A stretch of 64,000 nt of DNA. Origin: Rhodocyclaceae bacterium. Its GTDB lineage: Bacteria; Pseudomonadota; Gammaproteobacteria; Burkholderiales; Rhodocyclaceae. The stretch spans positions 1 through 64,000 of the forward strand of contig JAJVIJ010000047.1 of NCBI GenBank assembly GCA_022072095.1, written 5' to 3'. The translations under genes and the position numbers were made by a program. Within the stretch, counting starts at the first letter, position 1, and every line of letters starts with the position of its first letter. The notes below the pieces were generated by a model, which worked only from the letters and a program-made list of their open reading frames with translations, was not told the origin of the DNA and did not search any database. Shown here piece by piece: positions 34,790 to 44,366 of this stretch.

Positions 34790-35671
34790 TTGAGCCGGCG
34801 CGTCGCGATCGCCTACCTGTGTGCAGCCGGAACGGTGGCCATCTGGACGGGCTTCATCCTGATTTCGCGCATGGGTGGAAAAAGTGCGCTGACACCGTAT
34901 GACATCTTCGCATTGCGCCTGGGCACAGCGAGCCTGATCCTGCTGCCCATGAGCACCGGCCTATCCTGGGGGCAATGTACCGACTTACGCCTGTGGCTGC
35001 TCGCCATGACCGGCGGCCTGCTCTACGGGTTGTTCGCATTTGCCGGCTTCAAGACCGCTCCCGCGGCCCACGGCGCGATCCTGCTGCCCGGACTGCAACC
35101 CTTTCTCGTCGCCGGCATCGCCTGCTGGGTGAATGGTACGCGCCCTACCGCAGGCCAGGGTCTGGGGCTTCTCGCCATCGGGCTCGGCATACTCTGCGTG
35201 GCGATCCCCGCATGGTCCGACCCGCAGCACGGATCATGGCCGCATGGCGAAGCGTGGATGGTCCTGGCCTCGATCACCTGGGCCGCGTACAGCGTGCTGG
35301 CAAAACGCTGGGGCTACGACCCTTGGTTGTTGACGCGTTTCGTTGCGCTCGCCTCGGCTCTGGTGTTTCTGCCGGCATACGTGTTATGGCTGCCCAAGGC
35401 ACTGACCGCGGTACCACCCGGCATGCTGATACTGCAGGGACTCTACCAGGGTATCGGTCCGACCATCCTGGCCATGCTGCTGTTTCTCAAGGCCATCGAC
35501 GTCATCGGTGCGGAGCGCACCGGTGCCATGATCGCATTGGTGCCGGTTCTCGCCGGTGTCGCAGCCGTACCACTGCTCGATGAGCCGCTGACGGCCTGGT
35601 TGCTCGTGGGGCTGTGCCTGGTTTCCGCCGGCGCCTTTCTCGCTGCACGGCCGCGACCGTCACGAGCCTGA
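34790..35671 (+). CDS. DMT/EamA-family transporter
   Basis: An inner-membrane protein of 293 residues with ten predicted helices in two EamA repeats (about 5-140 and 150-290). Recognisable pieces are GTVAIWTGFILISR, ITWAAYSVLAKRWGYDP at the start of repeat 2, and AMIALVPVLAGVAAVPLLDEPLTAW near the end. It exports or imports a small metabolite; the substrate is unknown. TTG at 34790 is preferred because AGGA lies 7 nt upstream and it starts right before helix 1; an in-frame ATG at 34589 would add an unlikely polar leader. Confidence 0.82.
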   Translation: MSRRVAIAYLCAAGTVAIWTGFILISRMGGKSALTPYDIFALRLGTASLILLPMSTGLSWGQCTDLRLWLLAMTGGLLYGLFAFAGFKTAPAAHGAILLPGLQPFLVAGIACWVNGTRPTAGQGLGLLAIGLGILCVAIPAWSDPQHGSWPHGEAWMVLASITWAAYSVLAKRWGYDPWLLTRFVALASALVFLPAYVLWLPKALTAVPPGMLILQGLYQGIGPTILAMLLFLKAIDVIGAERTGAMIALVPVLAGVAAVPLLDEPLTAWLLVGLCLVSAGAFLAARPRPSRA

Positions 35672-35691
35672 AGTACCCGAGCGGAGCTGGC

Positions 35692-35712
35692 GGCGTGCCG
35701 GGCCGACACGCC
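35692..35712. terminator. Hairpin between convergent DMT and ZIP genes
   Basis: A 6-bp inverted repeat GGCGTG/CACGCC with a 9-nt loop lies in the 57-bp gap between convergent stops. There is no T-run, so this is only a possible terminator. Confidence 0.3.
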
Positions 35713-35728
35713 TCGTCATGCCACGCAC

Positions 35729-36538
35729 TCAGCCCGCCGCGAGCCCATACTCGGCAAGTTCATGAACGATATGGACCACGCCGATGCCGCATGCGATCAG
35801 CGCAACCTGCTGGGCGGTGGCCGCCAATTCTGGACGTCTGTGCAGTCCCGGGATCAGGTCGGCGACGGCGACATAAATCATGCTTGCCGCGGCCAGCGCC
35901 AGAAAATACGGGACGAGGTATTGCATCTCGGCAAACGCGATTACACCCAGTACGCCGCCGACCGCCGTGGCGAGGCTGGACAACAAATTGAAGGCCAGCG
36001 CACGCGCGCGCGTGAAGCCGGAATGCAGCAGGATCATGAAATCACCCACCTCCTGCGGAATCTCGTGCGCGATCATCGCCGTCGCCGCCACCACGCCCAC
36101 TGCGGTGCTCTGGCTGAACGCGGCCGCGATCAAAACGCCATCGACGAAGTTGTGGACCGTATCCCCGAGTGTGATCAGCACACCGGCACGTGCACCGCCG
36201 GCATCCTCGATGGGGCCATCGTGCCCTTCACAGTGATCCTCGTGGCAATGCCGCCAGAGCACGAGTTTTTCGAGCACGAAAAAGCCCAGGATCCCGGCGA
36301 GCACCACGGCCGCCGTCCGCTGCGGGTCCTGCTGGGCGGCAAAGGCCTGGGGCAGAACATCCAGAAACGCCGCGCCCAGCAAGGCCCCGATCGCAAAGCT
36401 GATCAGCACCGGCACCCGCCTGCTCGACACACCGAGTCCAAACAGCCCGGCGGCAAGCACGGAGAGCACACCGCCACCGAGCGAGAAGGCAAGCGTCCAG
36501 ATCAATACGTCCGACATATCTTGGAAAGGAGGCGACAT
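35729..36538 (-). CDS. ZIP-family divalent metal transporter
   Basis: A membrane protein of about 269 residues with eight helices, probably importing zinc or another divalent metal. Metal-binding helix residues are seen in LGDTVHNFVDGVLIAAAF (His, Asn, Asp) and ATAMIAHEIPQEVGDFMIL (His-Glu, Glu). A His/Glu-rich loop (HCHEDHCEGHDG, near residue 100) between helices 3 and 4 may sense metal. Start choice: ATG at 36538 (MSPP) or 36517 (MSDVLIW); neither has a Shine-Dalgarno. No Zur or Fur box was recognised. Confidence 0.88.
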   Translation of the reverse strand: MSPPFQDMSDVLIWTLAFSLGGGVLSVLAAGLFGLGVSSRRVPVLISFAIGALLGAAFLDVLPQAFAAQQDPQRTAAVVLAGILGFFVLEKLVLWRHCHEDHCEGHDGPIEDAGGARAGVLITLGDTVHNFVDGVLIAAAFSQSTAVGVVAATAMIAHEIPQEVGDFMILLHSGFTRARALAFNLLSSLATAVGGVLGVIAFAEMQYLVPYFLALAAASMIYVAVADLIPGLHRRPELAATAQQVALIACGIGVVHIVHELAEYGLAAG

Positions 36539-36672
36539 CGCAAAGCCGTCGATTATCGCCGTGATCGCCCGCTGGCGGATGCGCGGCGACAAACTGAATG
36601 ACGACGATGACGCTGGATGAGGCGCGCCGCCGCGTCGCAGTAGCGGAGCGACTCGGTGGACCGAGCACCGGC

Positions 36673-37755
36673 TCAGCCGAAGCGGACGATCTCGGCCGGA
36701 ATCTGTCGCAATGCGAGACTACGGTCTGTCGCACCGAGCCTGACGGCCTCCTTGGGCATGCCATAGACGACACAACTCGCCTCGTCCTGGGCCACGGTAT
36801 AGGCTCCGGCGTCGTGCATTTCCTTCAGGCCGCGTGCGCCGTCATCGCCCATGCCGGTCATGATCACGCCCATGGCATTCTTGCCGGCGTACTTGGCGGC
36901 AGAGCGGAACAGCACATCCACCGATGGGCGATGGCGGTTGACCAGCGGGCCGTCAATCACCTCGACGTGATATTGCGCGCCACTGCGCTTGAGCAGCATA
37001 TGGCGGCCGCCGGGTGCAATCAGCGCCCGCCCCTGCATTACGCGGTCGTTGTTTTGTGCCTCGCGCACCTCCACTTGCGACAGCGAATTCAGGCGGGCCG
37101 CAAAAGACGCAGTGAATTTCTCCGGCATATGCTGGACGATGACGATGCCCGGCACGGTACGCGGCAGGACGGTCAGCACCGCCTCCAGCGCCTGCGTGCC
37201 GCCGGTAGACGTGCCGATGGCGATGATGCGCTCGGTCGTCTGCTTCATGGCGTGCTCGGCCTTCGCCAGAATCGCGTCGGCGCCAAGCTTGGGCGCCAAT
37301 GGCGCCGCAGCCTGGCTGCCGACGCCGAGTCGGCGGACACGTGCGCCGGCCGCTGCCCGGACCGCGTGCACGAGCTCGGCAGCGGCGTCTTCCATCAGAA
37401 AACGCCGCACGCCGATACCCGGCTTGGCGATCACCCCGACAGCGCCTGCGGCCAACGCCTCCATGGTCGTCTCGGCACCCTTTTCGGTCAGCGACGAGCA
37501 GATCACCACTGGTGTCGGCCGCTCGGCCATGATCTTTTTCAGGAAGGTGATGCCGTCCATGCGTGGCATCTCGATATCGAGGACGACCACATCCGGCCAG
37601 CGCTTGCTCATTTTGTCGAGCGCGAAAATCGGATCGGCGGCGACGCCGACCACTTCCATACCGGGATCATCGCTGAGCACCGCTGAAACGACCTGGCGCA
37701 CGACCGCGGAATCGTCGACGATGAACACGCCCACCTTGGCAGCGGGCTTAGTCAT
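36673..37755 (-). CDS. cheB: Chemotaxis response regulator protein-glutamate methylesterase CheB
   Basis: A 360-residue enzyme that removes methyl groups from (and deamidates) chemoreceptors. The receiver domain (1-125) has VDDSAVVRQ and the phospho-Asp in [12 protein letters not shown]. After a linker, the methylesterase domain (165-355) has the Ser in [10 protein letters not shown], His in [12 protein letters not shown] and Asp in GMGDDGARG. Its ATG overlaps cheD by 8 bp. It is the last gene of the chemotaxis operon. Confidence 0.95.
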   Translation of the reverse strand: MTKPAAKVGVFIVDDSAVVRQVVSAVLSDDPGMEVVGVAADPIFALDKMSKRWPDVVVLDIEMPRMDGITFLKKIMAERPTPVVICSSLTEKGAETTMEALAAGAVGVIAKPGIGVRRFLMEDAAAELVHAVRAAAGARVRRLGVGSQAAAPLAPKLGADAILAKAEHAMKQTTERIIAIGTSTGGTQALEAVLTVLPRTVPGIVIVQHMPEKFTASFAARLNSLSQVEVREAQNNDRVMQGRALIAPGGRHMLLKRSGAQYHVEVIDGPLVNRHRPSVDVLFRSAAKYAGKNAMGVIMTGMGDDGARGLKEMHDAGAYTVAQDEASCVVYGMPKEAVRLGATDRSLALRQIPAEIVRFG

Positions 37756-38320
37756 TGACCAGCCTCCGCGCTTGCTCGGCCCGATCCGGGTCGAAGCAAA
37801 GATCGCGGATTTCGCAATCGTCGCAAACCTCGGGAAGGGGTTTGTCCGGCCGAGCGACCCAGACATGCCCGCTCCAGAGATCGAAGATGAGCTTGCGGTG
37901 GCCGTACCCACCCAGGTCGGATACTTTCGGATGCAAACCTTGGCGTTCGAGCAGCGCCTTTCCGAACCTGGCATTCTTGGCGCCGATGCGACCCTGCACG
38001 CAGCGCCCAGCGGAAGGGAACATGTCGCCGCCGCCGAAGAGCTTGATTTCGTACTCGCGCAGCGCGGTGCCGCGCCTTGCGATCTCGCGCGCCAGCAGTG
38101 TGAGGGCCTCGTCGGCGTACTTGCCGTCGAGAGGGGTCTCGCGACGGGCGGCGCGCTCGGGCAGCATGTAATGGCACATGCCACCGATGTGCCGCCGCGG
38201 ATGCCAGAGCGTGATCGCGACGCAGGAACCCAGCAGTGTGCGCAGCCGCGTCCGTCCGTCGCCGAAACAGCAGTCCCCCGGCCGCAGGAACACATCGGTG
38301 ATGTGCAAGGGCTCGCTCAT
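37748..38320 (-). CDS. cheD: Chemoreceptor glutamine deamidase CheD
   Basis: A 190-residue CheD. It has [10 protein letters not shown], the catalytic Cys in [12 protein letters not shown] near residue 33, and the His in GGMCHYMLP near 50; LFGGGDMFP follows near 115. It deamidates receptor glutamines and in other bacteria interacts with CheC or the receptors. Overlaps cheR by 4 bp and cheB by 8 bp, so translation is coupled. Confidence 0.94.
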   Translation of the reverse strand: MSEPLHITDVFLRPGDCCFGDGRTRLRTLLGSCVAITLWHPRRHIGGMCHYMLPERAARRETPLDGKYADEALTLLAREIARRGTALREYEIKLFGGGDMFPSAGRCVQGRIGAKNARFGKALLERQGLHPKVSDLGGYGHRKLIFDLWSGHVWVARPDKPLPEVCDDCEIRDLCFDPDRAEQARRLVND

Positions 38321-39150
38321 GGTTTGCGGTAAATCGCGGGCGCCACGGACTGCAGTGCGTCGCAGACGCCGTTCAGGCTTTCCGAATGTCCGATCATCAA
38401 ATGGCCACCCGACTTGAGCACCGCCGTCAGGCGCTGCACCACCTTGCGCTTGGTGTCCAGGTCGAAGTAGATCATCACGTTGCGTAGAAGAATGAGCTCG
38501 AATTCGCCCAGCGTCGGTAGCGGCTCATTCAGATTGAGTTGTCTGAAGCGGATCCGGTCGCGCAATGACCGATCGACCAGGAAGGTGTCGTGCTGACGCC
38601 CAATACCCTTCAGACAGTATGCACGCAGATAGGTGGCGGGGATGTGCTCGGCCCGCTCCATCGCATAGTGGCCGCTCTGGGCCCGATCGAGCACCCGCGT
38701 GCTGATGTCCGAGGCGACGATCTCCCACGGCGCCCCGCCCAGGCAATCGGCGAGCAGCATGGCGATACTGTATGGCTCCTCGCCGCTCGAGCAGGCGGCG
38801 CTCCAGACGCGGAAGGGGCTGCCCGGCCGGCGTGCCGGAAGAATGTGCGAGCGCAAGAAGTCGAAGTGCTTCGGCTCACGGAAAAAATAGGTTTCATTCG
38901 TGGTCAGCAAGTCGATGGCGATTTGCAGTTCCTGCGGCTCGCTGCCGCCGGTGAGCAGCTTCAAGTAATCACCGTAGCTGGCCAGACGGTGATGCTTTAG
39001 GCGCTTGGCCAGCCGACCGCAGACCAGGGCCTTCTTCGCCGGCGACAGGCTGATGCCGGCGAGGCGATACAGCAGGTCCTGGAACTGCCTGAATTCGCGG
39101 TCGAGGAGGCGGTAGCCCGCCCCCCGCCCTTCTGTCACCGTGGTCGACAC
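38317..39150 (-). CDS. cheR: Chemotaxis protein methyltransferase CheR
   Basis: A SAM-dependent methyltransferase of 277 residues that methylates receptor glutamates. The N-terminal helical domain includes SLSPAKKALVCGRLAKRLK. The SAM domain has NETYFFREPKHFDFLR, VWSAACSSGEEPYSIAM near residue 120 and LILLRNVMIYFD near 222. It overlaps cheD by 4 bp and lies 17 bp after cheW. Confidence 0.95.
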   Translation of the reverse strand: MSTTVTEGRGAGYRLLDREFRQFQDLLYRLAGISLSPAKKALVCGRLAKRLKHHRLASYGDYLKLLTGGSEPQELQIAIDLLTTNETYFFREPKHFDFLRSHILPARRPGSPFRVWSAACSSGEEPYSIAMLLADCLGGAPWEIVASDISTRVLDRAQSGHYAMERAEHIPATYLRAYCLKGIGRQHDTFLVDRSLRDRIRFRQLNLNEPLPTLGEFELILLRNVMIYFDLDTKRKVVQRLTAVLKSGGHLMIGHSESLNGVCDALQSVAPAIYRKP

Positions 39151-39167
39151 GCCCGTTCGCTCCGCGC

Positions 39168-39722
39168 TCAGGCCGCCTGTGAAAGCTCGGCCGAATCATC
39201 CTGCGCGACCATCTGCCCGATCAGCGCGAGATCGTCGAGCGCGAGCACCGCGCTCACATCGAGGATGATCACGAACTTGCCTTCAACCTTGCCCATGCCG
39301 TGGATGAAATCGGTGCGGAGGCGCGCCCCGAAGGCCGGGGCCGGCTCGATCTGCGCGGCCAGGATCTCCAGCACTTCGCTCACCGCATCCACGATCACAC
39401 CGATGTCCTGGCGCTCGCCATCGTTGTCCACCTCGACGATGACGATGCAGGTGCGCCGCGTGAGTTCCGCCGGCCGCCGACCGAAGCGGCACGCGAGGTC
39501 GACCACCGGAACCACTGCGCCCCTGAGGTTGATGACACCGCGCACGGACTCCGGCATCATCGGCACGACGGTGAGCTGCCCATATTCGATGATCTCTTTC
39601 ACACACAGGATGCCGATCGCGAACATCTCGCCGCCCAGAACGAAGGTCAGGTATTGACGCTGCTCGGCGGCGGCCTGCTGCTCGGCGGCAGGCATCGCCC
39701 CGGCCTTGATCAAAGCGCCCAT
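39168..39722 (-). CDS. cheW: Chemotaxis coupling protein CheW
   Basis: A 184-residue adaptor that links receptors to CheA. The CheW fold starts LTFVLGGEMFAIGILCVKEI near residue 25, with VRGVINLRGAVVPVVDL near 60 and the end VSAVLALDDLAL. It is slightly longer than typical at the N-terminus (Ala/Gln-rich). It lies 9 bp after the mcp gene. Confidence 0.94.
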   Translation of the reverse strand: MGALIKAGAMPAAEQQAAAEQRQYLTFVLGGEMFAIGILCVKEIIEYGQLTVVPMMPESVRGVINLRGAVVPVVDLACRFGRRPAELTRRTCIVIVEVDNDGERQDIGVIVDAVSEVLEILAAQIEPAPAFGARLRTDFIHGMGKVEGKFVIILDVSAVLALDDLALIGQMVAQDDSAELSQAA

Positions 39723-39731
39723 GGTCCGCTC

Positions 39732-41372
39732 CTAGAACTTGACGAATTCGGCGTCGCTGGCCACCGGCTCGGACAGGCTCGATGCGACGCGCATCGCACC
39801 CTCCCTGGCCTGGGGGGCGGACTTCGACTTGGGTTTGCCGCGCTCGCTCCGGGGTGCAAGCGCCGTGGCACCCGCGCCGACCCTGAAGAAGGCCATCGTC
39901 TGCTGCAATTGCTCGGCCTGGCCGCTCATCTCCTCGGCCGCCGCCGCCAGCTCCTCGGACGCCGACGCGTTCTGCTGCGTGGCCTGGTTCAACTGGTTCA
40001 TGGCAGTGTTGATCTGGCCCACGCCCGCCGACTGCTCTTCGGACGCCGCCGTGATCTCCTGCACCAGGTCGGAGGTTTTCTTGATCGACGGCACGATCTC
40101 GTCGAGCAGCTCGCCGGCCCTCTCTGCCATTGCGACGCTGCCCTTGGCGACTTCGCCGATCTCCTGCGCTGCGACCTGGCTGCGCTCGGCGAGCTTCCTC
40201 ACTTCCGCCGCCACCACGGCGAAGCCCTTGCCGTGCTCGCCGGCGCGCGCCGCCTCGATGGCCGCATTCAGCGCCAACAGGTTCGTCTGGTAGGCGATGT
40301 CGTCGATGATGCCGATCTTTTCGGCGATGCTCTTCATCGCCGACACGGTCTGGCCCACCGCCTCGCCGCCTTCGCCCGCCTCGACCGCAGCCTTCGAGGC
40401 CATGCCGTCGGTGACTTTCGCGTTCTCGGTATTCTGGCTGATCGACGCCGACATCTGCTCGATGGACGCGCTGGTCTCCTCGACACTCGCGGCCTGCTCA
40501 CTCGCCGACTGGCTCAAGGTCTGCGCCGTCGCCGAAACCTGTTCCGACGCGGAAGACAGATTGTCGGCCGCGCCGCGTACTTCGGTGATGATCTGGGAGA
40601 GCTTCTCCACCATGTTCTGCATCGCGGTGAGCAACAGGCCGGTTTCATCATTGGAACTGGCCTCGATACGCACGGACAGATCGCCCTCGGACAAGCGGTT
40701 GGCGACGGCAACGGCCTCGTTGAGCGGTTTGGTGATACTGCGCACGATCCAGAACGCGATGCCCAGCGCAAATAGGAACGCAACAATCGCCATCGCCTGA
40801 GTCACGGTGCGCGCCTGGGCGTATTCCGCCGAAGCAGCCGCGCCCAGCTCATCCATCAGATCGCCCTGGAACTTGACGAGGTCGTTGACGCGCTTGCGAT
40901 ACTCGGCGGCCGCCGCACGGAACCCGGACTCCATAAACGCTCGTGCCTCGTCGCCCTTGCCGTCGTCGACGAGCTTGATGGTCTGGTTCTGCGCCGCAAT
41001 GTACCGTTCGCGCGCCTCAAGAATCTGCGCAAACATTTCCTTACCCTTCGGGTGGGTCAGTGTCGGCTTGATCTTTTCCCAGGTTTTGGCGATGTTGCCG
41101 CGGGCATCGAGGATGCGTTCCTTGGCGCGCTGCTGTCCCGCTTTGTCATCGGCCAGAATCAGGTCACGGGCACTGATACCGATTTCGTTTACGCCGGCCA
41201 GTCCCTCCTGCAGCAGCAGCACTTTCGGCCATTTGTCCCGAATGATGTTCTCCATCGAGGCATTGAGATTGGCCAGGCGGGTAATCCCCACCGTGGCGAT
41301 TCCGACCAGAAGAGCGACGACAACGCCAAAACCCAGCCCCAGCCTCATTCCGATTTTCATGTTCTTGAACAT
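39732..41372 (-). CDS. Methyl-accepting chemotaxis protein with 4HB sensor
   Basis: A 546-residue transmembrane receptor. TM1 lies at about residues 10-30, a four-helix-bundle periplasmic domain at 35-185, TM2 at about 190-212, a HAMP domain at 212-265, and a cytoplasmic signalling domain at 280-510 with the hairpin tip [27 protein letters not shown] (conserved, around residue 405). No C-terminal NWETF-like CheR-docking pentapeptide is present. The ATG at 41372 has AAAGGAG upstream. The ligand is unknown. Confidence 0.94.
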   Translation of the reverse strand: MFKNMKIGMRLGLGFGVVVALLVGIATVGITRLANLNASMENIIRDKWPKVLLLQEGLAGVNEIGISARDLILADDKAGQQRAKERILDARGNIAKTWEKIKPTLTHPKGKEMFAQILEARERYIAAQNQTIKLVDDGKGDEARAFMESGFRAAAAEYRKRVNDLVKFQGDLMDELGAAASAEYAQARTVTQAMAIVAFLFALGIAFWIVRSITKPLNEAVAVANRLSEGDLSVRIEASSNDETGLLLTAMQNMVEKLSQIITEVRGAADNLSSASEQVSATAQTLSQSASEQAASVEETSASIEQMSASISQNTENAKVTDGMASKAAVEAGEGGEAVGQTVSAMKSIAEKIGIIDDIAYQTNLLALNAAIEAARAGEHGKGFAVVAAEVRKLAERSQVAAQEIGEVAKGSVAMAERAGELLDEIVPSIKKTSDLVQEITAASEEQSAGVGQINTAMNQLNQATQQNASASEELAAAAEEMSGQAEQLQQTMAFFRVGAGATALAPRSERGKPKSKSAPQAREGAMRVASSLSEPVASDAEFVKF

Positions 41373-41403
41373 GCCCGACTCCTTTCGAATGCTCCGTTTT
41401 GCA

Positions 41404-43614
41404 TCATTGAACCGACACGCTTGCCCGGTCCGCCATGCCTTGGGCAAACAGACCGATGTGCGCGGATTCCCTCACCGCAGCCTGCTGAATCAGCGACGGC
41501 ACGTCCAGGATCAGGGCCACTTCGCCGGTCCCCAGGATGGTGGAGCCGGAAATGCCCTGGACGCGCGAAAACATCTTGCCCAACGGCTTGATCACGGTCT
41601 GGAATTCCCCCATCAGCCTGTCCACCACCAGTCCGGCCTTGCGGCCGCCGTAATGCACCACGACGATGTTCTCGCGGCGCTCGGCCTGGCCTTGCACTTC
41701 GAAGTGATCGCGCAGGCGCACGAAGGGCAAGACCTCGCCACGCAGATTGACGTAGGCGCGATGGACCGGCGCTTCGCGTCCGGCCTCTGGCAGCTCGACG
41801 CACTCCAGCACCATTTCCAGCGGCAGGACGTAGGCCGCTTCACCCACGCCCACCAGGAAGCCGTCGATGATGGCCAGTGTCAGCGGCAAGCGGATACGCA
41901 CCGTCGTGCCCACGCCCGGCATGCTGTCCAGCTCCACCGTTCCGCGCAAGGCCTCGATGTTGCGACGCACCACGTCCATGCCGACGCCACGCCCGGACAG
42001 ATCGCTGACCTGGTCCGCGGTCGAGAAGCCGGCCTCGAAGATCAGTTGATAGATCTCGTGGTCGCTGAGACTTGCGCCGGCGGCGACGATGCCGCGCTCG
42101 ACGGCCTTGCCGAGTATCTTGTCCCGGTTCAGTCCGCCGCCGTCGTCGCCGACTTCGATGACAATGCTGCCAGAATCGTGGTAGGCGTTCAGCATCAGCC
42201 GGCCCTTGGCGAGTTTGCCGACCGCCTGCCGCCGCTCCGCCGACTCGATGCCGTGATCCATGGCGTTGCGCACCAGATGCGTGAGCGGGTCGCCGATTTT
42301 TTCGACGACGGTCTTGTCCAGCTCGGTGTCGGCGCCGGTGATCACCAGCTCAATGTCCTTGCCCAGTTCTCGGCTGACATCGCGCACCACACGCTGAAAG
42401 CGGTTGAAGGTGTCGCCGATCTGCACCATGCGCAATCGCAGCGCACCATCACGGATTTCCTCGACCAGGCGCGACATGAGCGCGGTCGCTTCTTGCAGCG
42501 CGCCATCCCCATGCCGTCGTGCCAGCACGCCGGCGCCCGCGCCGGCGATGACCAGTTCGCCCACCAGATTGATGAGGGCATCCAGTTTGTCGGCCTGCAC
42601 GCGCACCAGCTTGCCGTCGGCGGCCTTGTGCTCCTTGACCTGCTTCTGCTTGTCGAGAGCGGCCTGCACGATGGTCTGCTGTATGACCTGTTCCTCGATG
42701 AGAATTTCGCCGACCTTCGGTTCGCCGCCGGAAGCCTCTTGCTCGGCCAGGGCCTGTACCAGCTCGGCGTGGGTAACCGCACCGCTGGCGACCAGGATCT
42801 CGCCGATGCGCTCGATGCTTTCCGGCAATTCAGCAATCAGCCCGACGAACGCGCCGACCATGCTGTTGGGCGGAAGGATGTGGATCTGGCAGTCCTCCCG
42901 CACGAATTCGAATGCGCTCTCGATCGTCTCCTTGCTGGCCGCGCCCCTCAGATCGATCTCGAAGCCGAGATAACAGGATTCCGGATCCATGTCCGCGGCA
43001 TCGGGGATAGCGTCGGCCAGCGTCGTCGTGCTGATGACATCACCGAGCGTGGCCAGGTAACGCAGGAACGAGGCCGGATCCATGCCGTTGCGCAGCACGT
43101 CGCGCCCAAAGCGCAAGGAGATGTGCCAGGCGCCGTTGCCGACCGGCACGGCCTCATCCCGAGCCACGACCACGTCGCGCTCGATCGGCAGCGACGCCAT
43201 GTCGGTCACACGCGGCACCGATGACGGCGAAAATGTCTCGAGCCGTTCGAGTAGCGCCGCCTGCCGTGTTTCCAGCGCCAACGGATCGACCGGCTGCTCG
43301 CCGGCGGCGGTGTCGACGAGATGGCCGATGTGGTCGCCGCAGTCCAGCATCAGTGCCGTCAGCCGGTCGTCGACGGGAACCTGACGGTCGCGCGCGCGAT
43401 CGAGCAGGCTCTCCACGACATGCGTGAAGCGCACGATGTCGTCCAGGCCGAACAGGCCGGCCGAACCCTTGATGGTATGAATGGCGCGGAAAGTGGCGTT
43501 GATCGCGTCCGCGTCGTCAGGCTGGCGTTCCAGCCGCAGCAGGGACTCCTCCATGCTCTGCAACAGCTCGCGACTTTCGACGATGTAGGTCTGCAAAGCG
43601 GCGTCAAGGTTCAT
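41404..43614 (-). CDS. cheA: Chemotaxis histidine kinase CheA with MshEN-like linker repeats
   Basis: A 736-residue kinase. The P1/Hpt domain has the phospho-His46 in [12 protein letters not shown]. Residues 160-250 form a domain with [15 protein letters not shown] and [10 protein letters not shown]. Residues 269-323 contain two 24-residue repeats of the form [RK]-[IV]-GEIL-x18-Q. Dimerisation begins near 335 ([19 protein letters not shown]). The ATPase has [19 protein letters not shown] and GRGVGMDVV; the CheW-like P5 domain fills the end. It phosphorylates CheY and CheB. The ATG overlaps the STAS gene by 4 bp. Confidence 0.95.
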   Translation of the reverse strand: MNLDAALQTYIVESRELLQSMEESLLRLERQPDDADAINATFRAIHTIKGSAGLFGLDDIVRFTHVVESLLDRARDRQVPVDDRLTALMLDCGDHIGHLVDTAAGEQPVDPLALETRQAALLERLETFSPSSVPRVTDMASLPIERDVVVARDEAVPVGNGAWHISLRFGRDVLRNGMDPASFLRYLATLGDVISTTTLADAIPDAADMDPESCYLGFEIDLRGAASKETIESAFEFVREDCQIHILPPNSMVGAFVGLIAELPESIERIGEILVASGAVTHAELVQALAEQEASGGEPKVGEILIEEQVIQQTIVQAALDKQKQVKEHKAADGKLVRVQADKLDALINLVGELVIAGAGAGVLARRHGDGALQEATALMSRLVEEIRDGALRLRMVQIGDTFNRFQRVVRDVSRELGKDIELVITGADTELDKTVVEKIGDPLTHLVRNAMDHGIESAERRQAVGKLAKGRLMLNAYHDSGSIVIEVGDDGGGLNRDKILGKAVERGIVAAGASLSDHEIYQLIFEAGFSTADQVSDLSGRGVGMDVVRRNIEALRGTVELDSMPGVGTTVRIRLPLTLAIIDGFLVGVGEAAYVLPLEMVLECVELPEAGREAPVHRAYVNLRGEVLPFVRLRDHFEVQGQAERRENIVVVHYGGRKAGLVVDRLMGEFQTVIKPLGKMFSRVQGISGSTILGTGEVALILDVPSLIQQAAVRESAHIGLFAQGMADRASVSVQ

Positions 43615-43961
43615 ACCCGGCCTCCGTTCGTGTCGTGACCGATCTCCTGCGCGGTGATGACGACCGGATCGCCGAACAGGGCCGCGACGTCGTAGAGCTC
43701 GATCAGCTCCACGACCGGACGGCTGTGTCCGACCAGCCGCAAGGTCTTGTTCGTCGCGGCAGCGTGACGCTTGGCCAGGATCAGCACTTGCAGACCGGCG
43801 GTATCGATATCCGTTACCGCCGAAAGATCCACTTCGATCTCCGCGCATTCGCCGACCGCTGCGACAAGGCCGTCCTTCAATACCCCTGCGTCATAAATAG
43901 TGAGCTCCCCGGCAAGCGAGACGGTGCATCGATCGTTCGTGTTGTGCACGCTGATCTCCAT
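43611..43961 (-). CDS. STAS-domain protein (anti-sigma-antagonist-like)
   Basis: A single STAS domain of 116 residues. The core is VSLAGELTIYDAG near residue 15, followed by IEVDLSAVTDIDTAGLQVLI near 42-60. The usual phosphorylatable Ser of the D-S-S/A-G motif is Thr here (DTAG). It is encoded between cheY and cheA with a 4-bp overlap into cheA, so it is made with the chemotaxis kinase. Its role is unproven; STAS proteins next to che genes may scaffold or modulate the array or a partner-switch. Confidence 0.85.
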   Translation of the reverse strand: MEISVHNTNDRCTVSLAGELTIYDAGVLKDGLVAAVGECAEIEVDLSAVTDIDTAGLQVLILAKRHAAATNKTLRLVGHSRPVVELIELYDVAALFGDPVVITAQEIGHDTNGGRV

Positions 43962-43984
43962 GTAGATGTCCTCGTCGCCGTAGT

Positions 43985-44353
43985 TCAGGGCAGCACCAGC
44001 TTGGATACGGCGGCAAGCATCTGCGCCGGCTGGAAGGGTTTGACCACCCAGGCCTTCGCTCCCGCCGCCTGGCCTTCCTGTTTCTTCGCCTCCTGCGATT
44101 CCGTCGTCAGCATGATGATCGGTACGAACTTGTGCTGCGGCAATTTCTTCACTTCCTTGACGAATGTGATGCCATCCATGTTCGGCATGTTCACGTCGCT
44201 GATGATGAGATGGATTTTCGTGCCAGGCAGTTTGCCGAGCGCGTCCTTGCCGTCGCAGGCCTCGATGACGTCGTAGCCCGCGCCCTTCAGTGCAATGCCT
44301 ACGACCTGGCGCAGGGAGCTGGAATCGTCTACGACGAGAATCGTCTTTGCCAT
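43985..44353 (-). CDS. cheY: Chemotaxis response regulator CheY
   Basis: A stand-alone receiver of 122 residues. The acidic pocket is VVDDSSSLRQ, the phospho-Asp is in LIISDVNMPNMDG near residue 52, the Thr is in IIMLTTES, and Lys is in WVVKPFQP. When phosphorylated by CheA it should act on the flagellar motor or another output. The ATG at 44353 has AGGAG upstream. It is 13 bp after the upstream mcp. Confidence 0.94.
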   Translation of the reverse strand: MAKTILVVDDSSSLRQVVGIALKGAGYDVIEACDGKDALGKLPGTKIHLIISDVNMPNMDGITFVKEVKKLPQHKFVPIIMLTTESQEAKKQEGQAAGAKAWVVKPFQPAQMLAAVSKLVLP

Positions 44354-44366
44354 GCGGGTTCTCCTG

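Noticed and set aside
36652..36665. Hairpin CTCGG/CCGAG after cheB
   Set aside because: Only 5 bp with no T-run; too weak to call a terminator.
40807..43224. Plus-strand frame of 805 codons opposite cheA and mcp
   Set aside because: It is antisense to confident chemotaxis genes and His/Gln-rich in the way expected of a shadow.
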